Assembly (NCBI GenBank): GCA_964571275.1 | Contig: CAZNCQ010000010.1 | Coordinates: 1-64,000, forward strand | Reading direction: 5' to 3' | Length of the DNA stretch: 64,000 nucleotides | From: DASRQZ01 sp964571275 | GTDB lineage: Bacteria; Myxococcota_A; Polyangia; Fen-1088 | In this document: positions 7,626 through 15,732 of the stretch, one piece after another | Position numbering within the stretch: position 1 is the first letter of the stretch | Layout: every line of letters starts with the position of its first letter | Made by a program: the position numbers and the translations under genes | Notes under the pieces: model-generated | The model's database searches: none | Seen by the model: the letters and a program-made list of their open reading frames with translations, nothing else | Told to the model about the DNA's origin: nothing

Positions 7626-9806
7626 ATGCCGCTGAAATCGTGCGCAGCCAAGGTCAAGTCGCTGCTGATGGAATCGGTCGGCAACAAGCTGGCCGGCGCG
7701 ACCTTTCTGGTGGTCGCCACCATCGCGGCAGCGTCGACGCTCAAGGTGACCCACGATCAGCGGGAGAGCCTCCTACGGGCGAAGGAGGCAGCCGGCTCGG
7801 CCGTGACCCGGCTGTTCGCGGACTCCTGCGCTGCACCGGTAATCTTCGAGGATGGGGCGGCGATCCACGCCGCGCTCGACACCCTCGGCGGCAACCAGGA
7901 CGTCGAGTATGCGGCGGTCTGGGCCGTCGATCGATCGGGCCGGAGCACGCGTCGGCTCGGTGAGCTGCGCCGGGGCAGGGCCGCTATCCCGGGCGAGACC
8001 GGCGCCGCGACCGGGATCCAGCGCGAACCCGACCGGCTGATCGTCACGGCCCCGGTCCACGATCCGGAGGATCGGATCATCGCCCGGGCGGTGGTCGCGT
8101 TGTCCCTGAGCCGCGAGCGGCAGGCCATCGCGTCCGCTCAGGCCAGCACCCTCATCCTGGCAAGCCTCGCCGGCCTTGGCGTGATCGGCGTGCTCATGGC
8201 GCTGGCGCGACTGCTGATCGTCAAGCCCCTCGGCAAGCTGGTGGTAGCGGCCAATGAGCTGGAAAAGGGGGGCGCCGGACAGGTGGAGGTGCGAACCAAT
8301 GACGAGGTCGGGAAGCTCGCGCGCGCCTTCCGCGCAATGGCCAGCGCCATCAAGGTGCGCGAGGCGCGCATCAACGCCCGCAACCGCGACGTGCGGCTGG
8401 TGCTCGACAACGTCGGGCAGGGTTTCGTCACCCTGGACATCGACGGCGTGATGTCCGAGGAGCGTTCGCGAGTGATCGACACCTGGTTCGGCCCCGCCGC
8501 GGGCACGATGACGTTCTGGGACTACCTCGGGCAGGTCGACGCCGGTCTCTGCGCGGCCTTCGAGGTCGGGTGGTCGGCGGTCCGAGAGGACATCATGCCC
8601 CTCGAGCTCTGCCTCGAGCAGCTGCCCTCCCAGGCGCACAAGGATGGCAAGACCTTCGAGCTCGCGTATCGCCCGATCATGGAGGGTGACAAGCTGGACA
8701 AGACGGTCGTGGTCATCACCGACGTGACCGCGCGCCTCGCGCGCGAGCGAGCCGAGCGGGGGCAGCGCGAGATGATGAGCCTCTTTCGTCACGCGCGCTC
8801 GGATCGCGCCGCGCTGGATCAGTTCTTCGTCGAGGTGAGCGGGCTGGTCGATGCCATCGTCGGCTGGCGCGAGGGGGACTTGTCGGTTCTGCGCCGCCAC
8901 ATCCACACCGTGAAGGGGAATTGCGCGCTCTTCGGCATCGAGAGCGTGTCCGAGCTCTGCCACGATCTGGAGACCTGGATCAACGACGCGAGGGAAGCGC
9001 TCTCGCCGAGCTCGAAGGAGTCCCTTCGCAGCCAGTGGGCGAACGTCACCCGTATGCGCGACCAGCTCGGCGACGGAGGAACCAGCGGCACGATGGTGGA
9101 GATCGATCGTGGCGAATACGCTGCGTTCGTGGCCGAGCTGCGCGCGCACGCGCCGGCGAGGCTCATCGAGAGGATGCTCACCTGGCCATTCGAGCCAGTC
9201 GCGCAGCGGCTGATCCTGCTGGATAAGCAAGTTTGCGGCCTGGCCGAGCGGCTCGGCAAGGCTCCGGTCGACGTGATCCGAGAACCGACCGACCTGCGGC
9301 TCCCGCCCGGCCAGTGGGTCTCCTTCTGGTCGGCTTTCGCGCACGTGGTTCGGAACACGGTCGATCACGGCGTCGAGACGGCGGATGAACGGGCGGCGGC
9401 CGGCAAGTCGGCGCGCGCGCGCGTGGAGCTCTCCGTGAAGCGCGACCGCGCGGGGGTGGTCGTGATGATCGCCGACGACGGACGCGGGATAGATTGGGAG
9501 ACGGTCGCGGCCCGCGCGCGGGAGCGCGGACTTCCCCATGGGACGCGCACCGAGCTGGAGGCGGCGCTCCTCACCGGCGGAATCTCTACCCGCTCGGACG
9601 TCACGATGACCTCTGGGCGCGGCGTGGGGTTGCGTGCGATCCGCGACGTCGTGGTCGATCTGGGCGGGCACATCGAGATCCAGACGGCTCCCGGCAAGGG
9701 CACGGCGTTTCGCTTCCTGTTGCCCGAGTCGATGCTGTCGGACGAGGACGGGGACCAAGGCATGCTCGCGCCGCTCGAGCGCATGGCCACCGCAGCCAAG
9801 CGCTGA
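7626..9806 (+). CDS. membrane sensor kinase with HAMP, Hpt and CheA-like ATPase
   Basis: The 726-residue protein has membrane segments near residues 22-40 and 175-197 flanking a periplasmic domain that resembles CHASE8-type sensors. A HAMP region (about 198-250) and a PAS-like region (about 255-370) follow. An Hpt region comes next with HTVKGN, where His427 is the probable phosphoacceptor. The C-terminal ATPase has N-box HVVRNTVDHG (Asn577), G1 box DDGRGID and glycine loop GRGVGL. This His-on-Hpt plus ATPase order resembles CheA more than ordinary kinases, but there is no CheW-like or receiver domain. It is divergent from the TonB/YfiR operon, so it may sense that system's state. No response regulator is adjacent. 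The start could also be Met15. Confidence 0.88.
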   Translation: MPLKSCAAKVKSLLMESVGNKLAGATFLVVATIAAASTLKVTHDQRESLLRAKEAAGSAVTRLFADSCAAPVIFEDGAAIHAALDTLGGNQDVEYAAVWAVDRSGRSTRRLGELRRGRAAIPGETGAATGIQREPDRLIVTAPVHDPEDRIIARAVVALSLSRERQAIASAQASTLILASLAGLGVIGVLMALARLLIVKPLGKLVVAANELEKGGAGQVEVRTNDEVGKLARAFRAMASAIKVREARINARNRDVRLVLDNVGQGFVTLDIDGVMSEERSRVIDTWFGPAAGTMTFWDYLGQVDAGLCAAFEVGWSAVREDIMPLELCLEQLPSQAHKDGKTFELAYRPIMEGDKLDKTVVVITDVTARLARERAERGQREMMSLFRHARSDRAALDQFFVEVSGLVDAIVGWREGDLSVLRRHIHTVKGNCALFGIESVSELCHDLETWINDAREALSPSSKESLRSQWANVTRMRDQLGDGGTSGTMVEIDRGEYAAFVAELRAHAPARLIERMLTWPFEPVAQRLILLDKQVCGLAERLGKAPVDVIREPTDLRLPPGQWVSFWSAFAHVVRNTVDHGVETADERAAAGKSARARVELSVKRDRAGVVVMIADDGRGIDWETVAARARERGLPHGTRTELEAALLTGGISTRSDVTMTSGRGVGLRAIRDVVVDLGGHIEIQTAPGKGTAFRFLLPESMLSDEDGDQGMLAPLERMATAAKR

Positions 9807-9932
9807 GAGACATCGTTCATCGTGCGGGCCCCGGCGGACGCGCTGTTTCGGCGGGGATTTCGCGCCGCCGGGTGAGCCGCGGGTCCTCTTCACCACCCTC
9901 CTGACCCTTGCTCTCCCCGGAAACGAGGCGGG

Positions 9933-10421
9933 TCAGCGCGCGGCGTCTTCGTAGGCGATCGCCGCGATGGTCAGCTCGTCTTCCCCTCCCGGTCTTCTGA
10001 CGCTGACGACGTCGGCCACGCGGCGGCCCAAGAGGGCACGGGCCAGCGGCGACGTGAACGCCACCCGACCCTGGGCAGCGTCAGCCTCGTCGACCCCGAC
10101 GATTTGCAGCTCGCGAGCCTTACCCTCGGCATCCCGCACCCGGACGGTCGCGCCCAGACGGATCTCGTCGCGATGCTCGGGCGGGGCCGTGAGGATCGCG
10201 GTCGCGATTCGGTGCTCGAGCTCGCTCCGCCACGCCGCGCGCGCCTCGCCGGCCGCGATGGCGAACGGAGCCGCGTCCGCGTCGAGTCGGGCCAGCTCGT
10301 CACGCAGGGCCTTCAGGCCGCGAGCGGTAACGTAGTTCGGCGTGCCCTGCGGGATCGGCGCGCGGCGACGAAGGACCGGGGCGGCTTCGGGGCCATCGTC
10401 CTTGGTGAAGGCCTTGCTCAC
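9933..10421 (-). CDS. greB: GreA/GreB-type transcription elongation factor
   Basis: The 162-residue protein begins SKAFTKDDG and continues IPQGTPNYVTARGLKALRDE, typical of GreB. An N-terminal coiled coil is followed by a C-terminal FKBP-like domain (LGATVRVRDAEGKARELQIVG, TSPLARALLGRRVGD-like). Such factors bind the RNA polymerase secondary channel and stimulate transcript cleavage. The GTG at 10421 is chosen because it gives the family's normal N-terminus. An in-frame ATG at 10466 with a good AAGG signal would add 15 residues. Upstream in the same frame is a DEAD-box helicase motif VI remnant (10467-10514), so this gene may once have followed or been joined to a helicase gene. Confidence 0.85.
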   Translation of the reverse strand: MSKAFTKDDGPEAAPVLRRRAPIPQGTPNYVTARGLKALRDELARLDADAAPFAIAAGEARAAWRSELEHRIATAILTAPPEHRDEIRLGATVRVRDAEGKARELQIVGVDEADAAQGRVAFTSPLARALLGRRVADVVSVRRPGGEDELTIAAIAYEDAAR

Positions 10422-10466
10422 GCCCGAAACCATGGCACGCATAGGGCCGACCAGCGAGGCCGCCAT

Positions 10467-10514
10467 GCCCGCCTTCCCGGCGCGCCCCGTGCGTCCGATG
10501 CGATGGACGTAGAT
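10467..10514 (-). pseudogene. in-frame remnant of a DEAD-box helicase motif VI
   Basis: Read on the minus strand in the GreB frame, these codons give IYVHRIGRTGRAGKAG, the highly conserved motif VI region of DEAD-box RNA helicases. Upstream of it the similarity stops and the stop codon of the FG-GAP gene lies only 23 bases away. The rest of a helicase is absent from the window. It therefore looks like a rearrangement or deletion scar joined to the gre gene. Confidence 0.65.
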
Positions 10515-10536
10515 CGAAATTGAAGAAGACGGCCCG

Positions 10537-12882
10537 TCAGCGACCGCTGCTCAGCAGCACGGCGATCCCCCCCGCGCTCGTCACGGCCAGGTCGGGCCAG
10601 CCGTCGCCGTCCAGGTCGCCGGCGGCGACTGATGCCGGCGCTTCGCCGGCGGCGTAGTTGGCGGCGATGGGGGAGAACGTTCCGTGGCCTTGGTTGAGCA
10701 GCACGCTCACGTCATCGTTGGCGACCACGAGGTCGGTCCAACCGTCGTGGTCCAGGTCTTCGAGCGCGATCGAGGACGCATACCAGACGCCGTCCGCGTA
10801 GCCCGGCGCGGAGTAGGTGACGGCTGGGGAGAAGGTGCCGTCGCCGTGGTTGAAGATGATGCCGAGTCCGGTCCCGGCGGCGACGATGTCCGCGTGGCCG
10901 TCGCCGTCGAGGTCGCCGACCGCGATGGCCCTGGCGTTGGTGCCGACGGAGTAGCTCGCGGCCGCGGCGAAGGTCCCGTCGCCATTGCCGAGCAGCACCC
11001 GCACCTGGCCGTCATCGGTTCCGACCGCGAGGTCGGCGTTGCCATCACCGTTCAGGTCCCCGGCCGCGATCGAGCGGAGGGTCGTCCCGGGGTAGCTCGC
11101 GGCGGCGGCGAAGGTGCCGTCGCCATGGTTCAAGAGCACGCTCACCGTGCCGGTCACGGGCGGCGCGCCCGAGTCCGGGAACGGGAAGTACTGGCCATTC
11201 GCGACCGCGAGATCGAGCTTGCCGTCACCGTCGAAGTCCGCGACCGCGACGCCCACCGATTCGCGAGCCGTGGCGTAGCTGGCGGCGCTGGCAAACGTGC
11301 CGCTCCCCTGGTTCAAGAGCACGCTCACGGTGCCGGAGCCGTTCGCGATCGCGAGATCGACGTCACCGTCCCCATCCACGTCGCCGAGCGCCACCGCCAC
11401 CGGTCCATCACCGGACGGGTAACCGACGGGCGCGGCGAAGGTGCCGCCTCCGCGGTTCAGCATCACGCCCACGCTGCCGTCGCCGTTCAGGACCGCGAGG
11501 TCGGCTCGCCCGTCGCGGTCCAGGTCGCCGAGCGCGAGGGGGCCCGGGCTCACGTTGGAGGCGGCGCTCGCGGCGTAGGTCGCGGGACCAGACAGGGTCC
11601 CGCCTCCTTCGTTCAAGATCACGTCCACGCCGCGCCCATCGATGTCAGCGATCGCGACGTCGACCTTTCCGTCGCCGTTCAAGTCACCCGTGGCTATGGC
11701 TCCGGCGACGGCCGCGTAGCTCGCGGTGACGCCCCAGACGCCGCCGCCACGGCCAAATCGGATCCTCAGGTCGCCGCGATCCCCGAAGACGAGGTCGTTG
11801 TTGCCGTCCCCGTCAATGTCCGCCAACGTGACGGCCCCGAACCCGCCCGGGCTCCCGTACGGTTGGTCGACGGGCGCGCCGAACGCGCCAGCGCCGTCGT
11901 TGAGGAGGATGCTCAGGTTCCCGTCGTCTCTCGTCACGAACAGATCCGCCCGGCCGTCGCCGTTGACATCGCCGAGCGCAACCGACTGCGGTCCCTGACC
12001 GACGGCGTAGCTCACGGCCGCCGCGAAGGTGCCGTCTCCACTGTTGATGAACACGCTCGCGTCGGCACCATAGTAGTTTCCCACGACGAGGTCGGGCCAG
12101 CCGTCGCCGTTCAGATCCTCCACCGCGAGTGAGTCCGAGCCGTAGTCGGCGCGGTAGCCGACCGCACCGGCGAAGGCGCCCGCGCCCCGGTTCAGCAATA
12201 TGTACGCATACCCGGTATTGGTCGCCACAGCGACATCGGGGGCACCATCTCCGTTCAGGTCGCGAACGACCATCGCGGCCAAGCTCGCGTACGGATCCCC
12301 GACAGGCGAGGTGGTCGTCACCACAAAGGTTCCGTCCCCGGCGTTCAGCAGGACGCTCACGCCGCTGGTGGCGACGGCCAAGTCCGGCTTGCAGTCGCCG
12401 TCGAAATCGCCGATGGCCACCAAGGATCCGAGCTTCTGCCCGTAGCCCGCGGGCGTGGCGAACGTGCCGTCGCCATGGTTGAGCAGCACCTTGACGCTGC
12501 TGACGCTGCTGTCGTTCGTGGAGCCCGCGGTGACGGCCAGGTCGGGCTTGCCGTCGCCGTTCAGATCCCCGATCGCAAGCGACCCGGGGCTCGTCCCGGT
12601 GTAGTAGCTGACGCCAGCCCGGAACCCGATCGCGCTCGTCGGCCGGCCGTCCGCGACGCCCGCGTCAAGTGCGTGCCCGCCCGAGCCGCCGCTTCCACTC
12701 GCGCCGCCGCTGACTGCGCACACGCGCGGCGAGTGGGCGCCGGCTCCGCCGGTCACTCCGCCCGCGCCGCTCGTCGCGTCGACAGAATCGATCGCGTGGT
12801 GCTCGCCGCATCCCAGGCTGATGGCCAGTGTTACGGCCAACAACAGAGCCGGACAACGGCGCGGCCACCGACCCATGCTCAT
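10537..12882 (-). CDS. FG-GAP/VCBS repeat lipoprotein
   Basis: The 781-residue lipoprotein has a signal peptide and lipobox (ISLGC, Cys25), then a Gly/Ala linker to about residue 75. About fourteen repeats follow, each carrying a DxNGDGxxDLAV-type calcium-binding loop and a VLLNxGDGTF strand. Fourteen repeats would fit two seven-bladed propellers like those of integrin alpha chains. Such proteins are usually surface-exposed adhesion or binding modules. The ATG at 12882 has AAAGGAG five bases upstream. It is transcribed alone and divergently from the sigma-factor operon. Ligand unknown. Confidence 0.9.
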   Translation of the reverse strand: MSMGRWPRRCPALLLAVTLAISLGCGEHHAIDSVDATSGAGGVTGGAGAHSPRVCAVSGGASGSGGSGGHALDAGVADGRPTSAIGFRAGVSYYTGTSPGSLAIGDLNGDGKPDLAVTAGSTNDSSVSSVKVLLNHGDGTFATPAGYGQKLGSLVAIGDFDGDCKPDLAVATSGVSVLLNAGDGTFVVTTTSPVGDPYASLAAMVVRDLNGDGAPDVAVATNTGYAYILLNRGAGAFAGAVGYRADYGSDSLAVEDLNGDGWPDLVVGNYYGADASVFINSGDGTFAAAVSYAVGQGPQSVALGDVNGDGRADLFVTRDDGNLSILLNDGAGAFGAPVDQPYGSPGGFGAVTLADIDGDGNNDLVFGDRGDLRIRFGRGGGVWGVTASYAAVAGAIATGDLNGDGKVDVAIADIDGRGVDVILNEGGGTLSGPATYAASAASNVSPGPLALGDLDRDGRADLAVLNGDGSVGVMLNRGGGTFAAPVGYPSGDGPVAVALGDVDGDGDVDLAIANGSGTVSVLLNQGSGTFASAASYATARESVGVAVADFDGDGKLDLAVANGQYFPFPDSGAPPVTGTVSVLLNHGDGTFAAAASYPGTTLRSIAAGDLNGDGNADLAVGTDDGQVRVLLGNGDGTFAAAASYSVGTNARAIAVGDLDGDGHADIVAAGTGLGIIFNHGDGTFSPAVTYSAPGYADGVWYASSIALEDLDHDGWTDLVVANDDVSVLLNQGHGTFSPIAANYAAGEAPASVAAGDLDGDGWPDLAVTSAGGIAVLLSSGR

Positions 12883-13544
12883 CGGCGCTCCTTTGGCGCC
12901 TCGCATGGCCTCGGACACGAGCAAGAGCCGTGCCCCCCCGTGACTGAAGACTCCTCGCGGCGTCGGGGGGGTATGCGCTTCCGGGCCAGCGCGACCGCGA
13001 CAATCGCGTCCTGAACGCGTCGCCGAACACGGCTTCGACTTCGGCCCCCTCCCGGGGGCAGCAATCAGGCAGGCTGCGGCCGAGTTGACAGATTCGCCCT
13101 CCATGTCACCGCGGTTGCGGTCGAACAGACGGTCAGGGCGTCAGACCGTAGTCGATACTGTAGCTCCTGCTCACCTGGCCGTTCAGCGCTGGAGGTATCC
13201 AACCATCGAGATGCACGACGGCTCCCGAGCTGAATTACGGCACAATGACGTTGTAACGTCGTTGCCGGTTCGCCGGTGGTGTCGGGGACCCAGCGTCTCT
13301 ACGTCCGCGTCGCCCGCAATTGCCAACAGATCCTCATCGCCGCCTACCAAATGCGCGGGACGGGATCGACTGCCGCGACCTCGTTCCAACCTATCTCGAC
13401 CGCGTTTTCCTGCGTGCATCCGTCCGCGCGCTCGCAGGTGAGCGTCATGTTGGCGAGCGCGCAGGCGTGGTCTCCGCCCTGGATGGTGGCCTTTACGACT
13501 CGACCTTCGCTATGTTACGTAGCCAGATCGCAAGGGAGGCGCGA
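12883..13544. other. divergent intergenic region upstream of the sigma-factor operon
   Basis: About 660 bases separate the FG-GAP gene from the sigma-factor operon. A TTGACA box occurs at 13084-13089, but no convincing -10 box follows at the right distance. A dyad at 13243-13264 is the clearest element. Open frames running through 13183-13544 lack start signals and I regard them as non-coding. Confidence 0.5.
13243..13264. promoter_or_regulatory. candidate operator dyad
   Basis: The sequence CAATGACGTT, GT, AACGTCGTTG forms a 22-base dyad with nine of ten paired positions. It lies about 280 bases upstream of the sigma-factor start and could bind a dimeric regulator. No cognate regulator is identified. 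Confidence 0.4.
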
Positions 13545-14201
13545 ATGGGGACCGGAGCGGATCACTTATTCGGCGGCGATCGAGATCTGCTCGATCGGTA
13601 TCGGCGCGGTGAGAGGGTGGCGCTGGAGCGCGTTTACTGGGCTTATATCGACTCGGTCGAGCGACTCGTCACCCGTTGCGTTCGCGCGCAGAGTCCTTTC
13701 CCACCGGAGTCCTCGGTGAGCGTCGAGGACCTGGTGCAGGAGGTCTTCACCCGCGCGTTCAGCGAGAGCAGTCGGTTGGCTTACGACGGAATCCGCGACT
13801 ATGGACCGTATCTCTTCACGATAGCTCGGAACGTCGTGGTGGACGCGTTCCGGCGCCGCGGCCGCGAGGTGCCGACCGATCTGGAGACCTTGAGCGAACA
13901 CGCCGCCTCGGATCCCTCCGGGTGGGGGGCGGAGGCCCCGCTCTCTACGGACGTGCAGGTCCTGGCTCGCGTCCGCGGCTACCTGGCACAGCTATCGCCG
14001 GAGCTAGCGGCGGTCCACCGCCAGCGGTTCGGTCTCGGCGTTTCGCAGCACGCGGCCGCGGAAGCCTTGGGGATTTCGCGGCAACAGCTGCGGACGTTGG
14101 AGAAAAGGCTGCGCGACGGCGTCACTCGCGAGCTTCAGGCCGCGCGCGCGGAAAAATCAGCAACCACTTTTGTCTCATCACCCGTACTGAGACGTGGGTG
14201 A
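13545..14201 (+). CDS. ECF-like sigma-70 family RNA polymerase sigma factor
   Basis: The 218-residue protein has a region 2 with VEDLVQEVFTRAF and YLFTIARNVVVDAFRRR, a variable linker, and a region 4 helix-turn-helix (HAAAEALGISRQQLRTLEKRL). It has no region 1 or 3, as expected for an ECF (group IV) sigma factor. The start at 13545 has GGGAGG five bases upstream; an alternative ATG lies at 13512. Its stop codon overlaps the GTG start of the next gene, and five genes through 18934 are coupled in this way. It probably directs transcription of its own operon, with the membrane protein at 15094 as candidate anti-sigma factor. Confidence 0.9.
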   Translation: MGTGADHLFGGDRDLLDRYRRGERVALERVYWAYIDSVERLVTRCVRAQSPFPPESSVSVEDLVQEVFTRAFSESSRLAYDGIRDYGPYLFTIARNVVVDAFRRRGREVPTDLETLSEHAASDPSGWGAEAPLSTDVQVLARVRGYLAQLSPELAAVHRQRFGLGVSQHAAAEALGISRQQLRTLEKRLRDGVTRELQAARAEKSATTFVSSPVLRRG

Positions 14202-15097
14202 GTTACGCCTTCAACCTTCGTCTCGGTTTCCTGTTGCTCGCCGCCGCGGTCGGCAGCGGAGCGGGTATCTCGTGTACCGGGCTCGCTGGCATTCACGATG
14301 GTTGCGTCACAACCGCGGATTGTGATCCGGGACGCCGTTGCGTGGCAGGAACTTGCCAGCCCGGGACCAACCAGGACGCATCGGTCGACGGCGTCGGAGA
14401 TACGGACCGCGAGGAGTCTGCGGACAGGGTTGATATCGCGCAAGAGCAGACCAGCAACATCGACGCCAACGTCGGGGACGAGGCCAGCGATCGCGCCCAC
14501 GGCTACGACGCCGGTGACGCCAACGACGCGCACGACGCCCGCGACGCCGATGAACCGCACGACGCGAGTGATGCCCGCGATGCGAGTGACGGTCGCGATG
14601 CCTATGACGCTCCCGATACCGGAGATGGGGTCGACTCGCGACCGGATACTTCCGGCGACGGGAAGAAGGAGGCGCCCTCCCCGTGCTTCCTCCCCACCGA
14701 CGCAGCGGCAGCTCCAGCCAACGCGGCGCTCCCTCAGAATCTGTCGGGTACCTGGAGGCTGTGCACTGACGTCGCCAATCTAGCGCCCGACGTCCACTGG
14801 ATGCTGGGCGATACGGCGACTATTCAGCTGGACGGAGTCAATTGGTGGCGGTTGGCCAATGGGCAGGTCGACCACGGTGACGCAGCCTTCGCCGGAACGT
14901 ACTTCCGCCTGCTGGAGGGGACGCCCTCCGTCTTCGAGTTCGTCGACGCCGACGTCAACGCCGGTGGGGGCAGCACGCTCGCAGTCGGTCTTTTCCCGGC
15001 TGAAGGCGTGCTCGAGTTGACGTCGTGTGACGGTGCCGGCATCTGCGATGCTCTGGTTGCCCGCCTGGTAAAGGTGGCAGGAGCGTCGGGACAATGA
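14198..15097 (+). CDS. secreted protein with Asp/Ala-rich linker
   Basis: The 299-residue product begins with GTG overlapping the sigma-factor stop (GTGA) and has a hydrophobic signal sequence ending near GISCTG, possibly a lipoprotein with a non-canonical lipobox. A short Cys-containing stretch (CVTTADCDPGRRCVAGTC) resembles small disulfide motifs common in myxobacterial surface proteins. Then comes a very acidic linker of DA-x-DA repeats (encoded at about 14460-14660), and a C-terminal domain beginning LSGTWRLCTD. No family is recognised. Location in the sigma/caspase operon suggests it is an exported component of that system. Confidence 0.82.
   Translation: MSYAFNLRLGFLLLAAAVGSGAGISCTGLAGIHDGCVTTADCDPGRRCVAGTCQPGTNQDASVDGVGDTDREESADRVDIAQEQTSNIDANVGDEASDRAHGYDAGDANDAHDARDADEPHDASDARDASDGRDAYDAPDTGDGVDSRPDTSGDGKKEAPSPCFLPTDAAAAPANAALPQNLSGTWRLCTDVANLAPDVHWMLGDTATIQLDGVNWWRLANGQVDHGDAAFAGTYFRLLEGTPSVFEFVDADVNAGGGSTLAVGLFPAEGVLELTSCDGAGICDALVARLVKVAGASGQ
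14460..14660 (+). repeat. coding Asp/Ala-rich repeat
   Basis: Degenerate units of GACGC-type codons encode runs such as DARDADEPHDASDARDASD inside the secreted protein. They form a flexible acidic linker, common between lipid anchor and functional domain in these bacteria. Confidence 0.7.
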
Positions 15098-15732
15098 CGA
15101 GACCGACTGAGCCTGACGAAGTCGAGGCCATGCTGGCGCACGGCGGGCTCGGCGGCCCGGCGCGCGAACGAATCCTGAGCCGCGTGCTCGATGCGGTGGA
15201 GCCGCGCCGCGTGCGGCGGCAATCCCTGGTGAAACGCATGCTGCTGGGTCTGGTTCCATTGGCCGCCGCGTCCGCAATCTTCGCTTTCATCTTCGTCACG
15301 CCAAGACACCGACCTGAGCACGCAGCGTCCGACGGAGACCTTCGACCGAAGGGACCGCCTGCGGCGGCGCAGCCCATGATCGATCCTCTCTGCGATGGAG
15401 AGGTGGGCGTCTGCCATCCGGGCCAGCGTCTCTTTTTTCGCGCCGGTGCCGCGCCGGTACGACGCTGGTTGGTGGCGTATGCCGAGACCGCCGACGGCGC
15501 GTTGGCCGTGGGACGGATCTGGATGTTCCCCGAGAAGAACCAGGTCGCGCCGGAGATTCCGATCGCTGACGCGCCGTCGATTCTGCGGCGCGCCGTCGAG
15601 CTCGGCCCCGACATCCGGCCCGGCCGATATCGGCTCACGATGATTCTGTTCGACCACCCGGTCAGCCGCGTCGAGGCGAACGAACCTGGCGCCGGCGGAA
15701 TCCGGATCGTCAGGTCGCTGGTGATCCAATGA
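15094..15732 (+). CDS. single-pass membrane protein, possible anti-sigma factor
   Basis: The 212-residue protein has a charged cytoplasmic N-terminus of about 48 residues, one membrane helix (49-68) and an extracytoplasmic beta-rich domain with IRPGRYRLTMILFD near the end. It lacks the HxxxCxxC zinc motif of ZAS-type anti-sigma factors. The topology, and the position in an ECF sigma operon, make an anti-sigma or regulatory role likely but not shown. Its ATG overlaps the preceding stop (ATGA) and its own stop overlaps the caspase start, so expression is tightly coupled. Confidence 0.82.
   Translation: MTRPTEPDEVEAMLAHGGLGGPARERILSRVLDAVEPRRVRRQSLVKRMLLGLVPLAAASAIFAFIFVTPRHRPEHAASDGDLRPKGPPAAAQPMIDPLCDGEVGVCHPGQRLFFRAGAAPVRRWLVAYAETADGALAVGRIWMFPEKNQVAPEIPIADAPSILRRAVELGPDIRPGRYRLTMILFDHPVSRVEANEPGAGGIRIVRSLVIQ

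Noticed and set aside
9820..9885. Possible terminator with CCCGGCG/CGCCGGG arms between the kinase and gre genes
   Set aside because: The loop would be about 30 bases and no T-run follows; such short GC arms arise often here by chance.
7773..9896. Long minus-strand open frame opposite the sensor kinase
   Set aside because: Composition is typical of antisense frames; the plus strand has full kinase motifs.
10684..12132. 482-codon plus-strand frame within the FG-GAP gene
   Set aside because: It is the complement of the repeat gene; its periodic pattern only mirrors the FG-GAP repeats.
13276..13719. Plus-strand frame overlapping the start of the sigma-factor gene
   Set aside because: No ribosome site or family match, and it overlaps the well-supported sigma factor in another frame.
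14460..14660. Acidic repeat considered as a CRISPR-like array
   Set aside because: Units are degenerate, codon-length and in frame; there are no uniform repeats with unique spacers.
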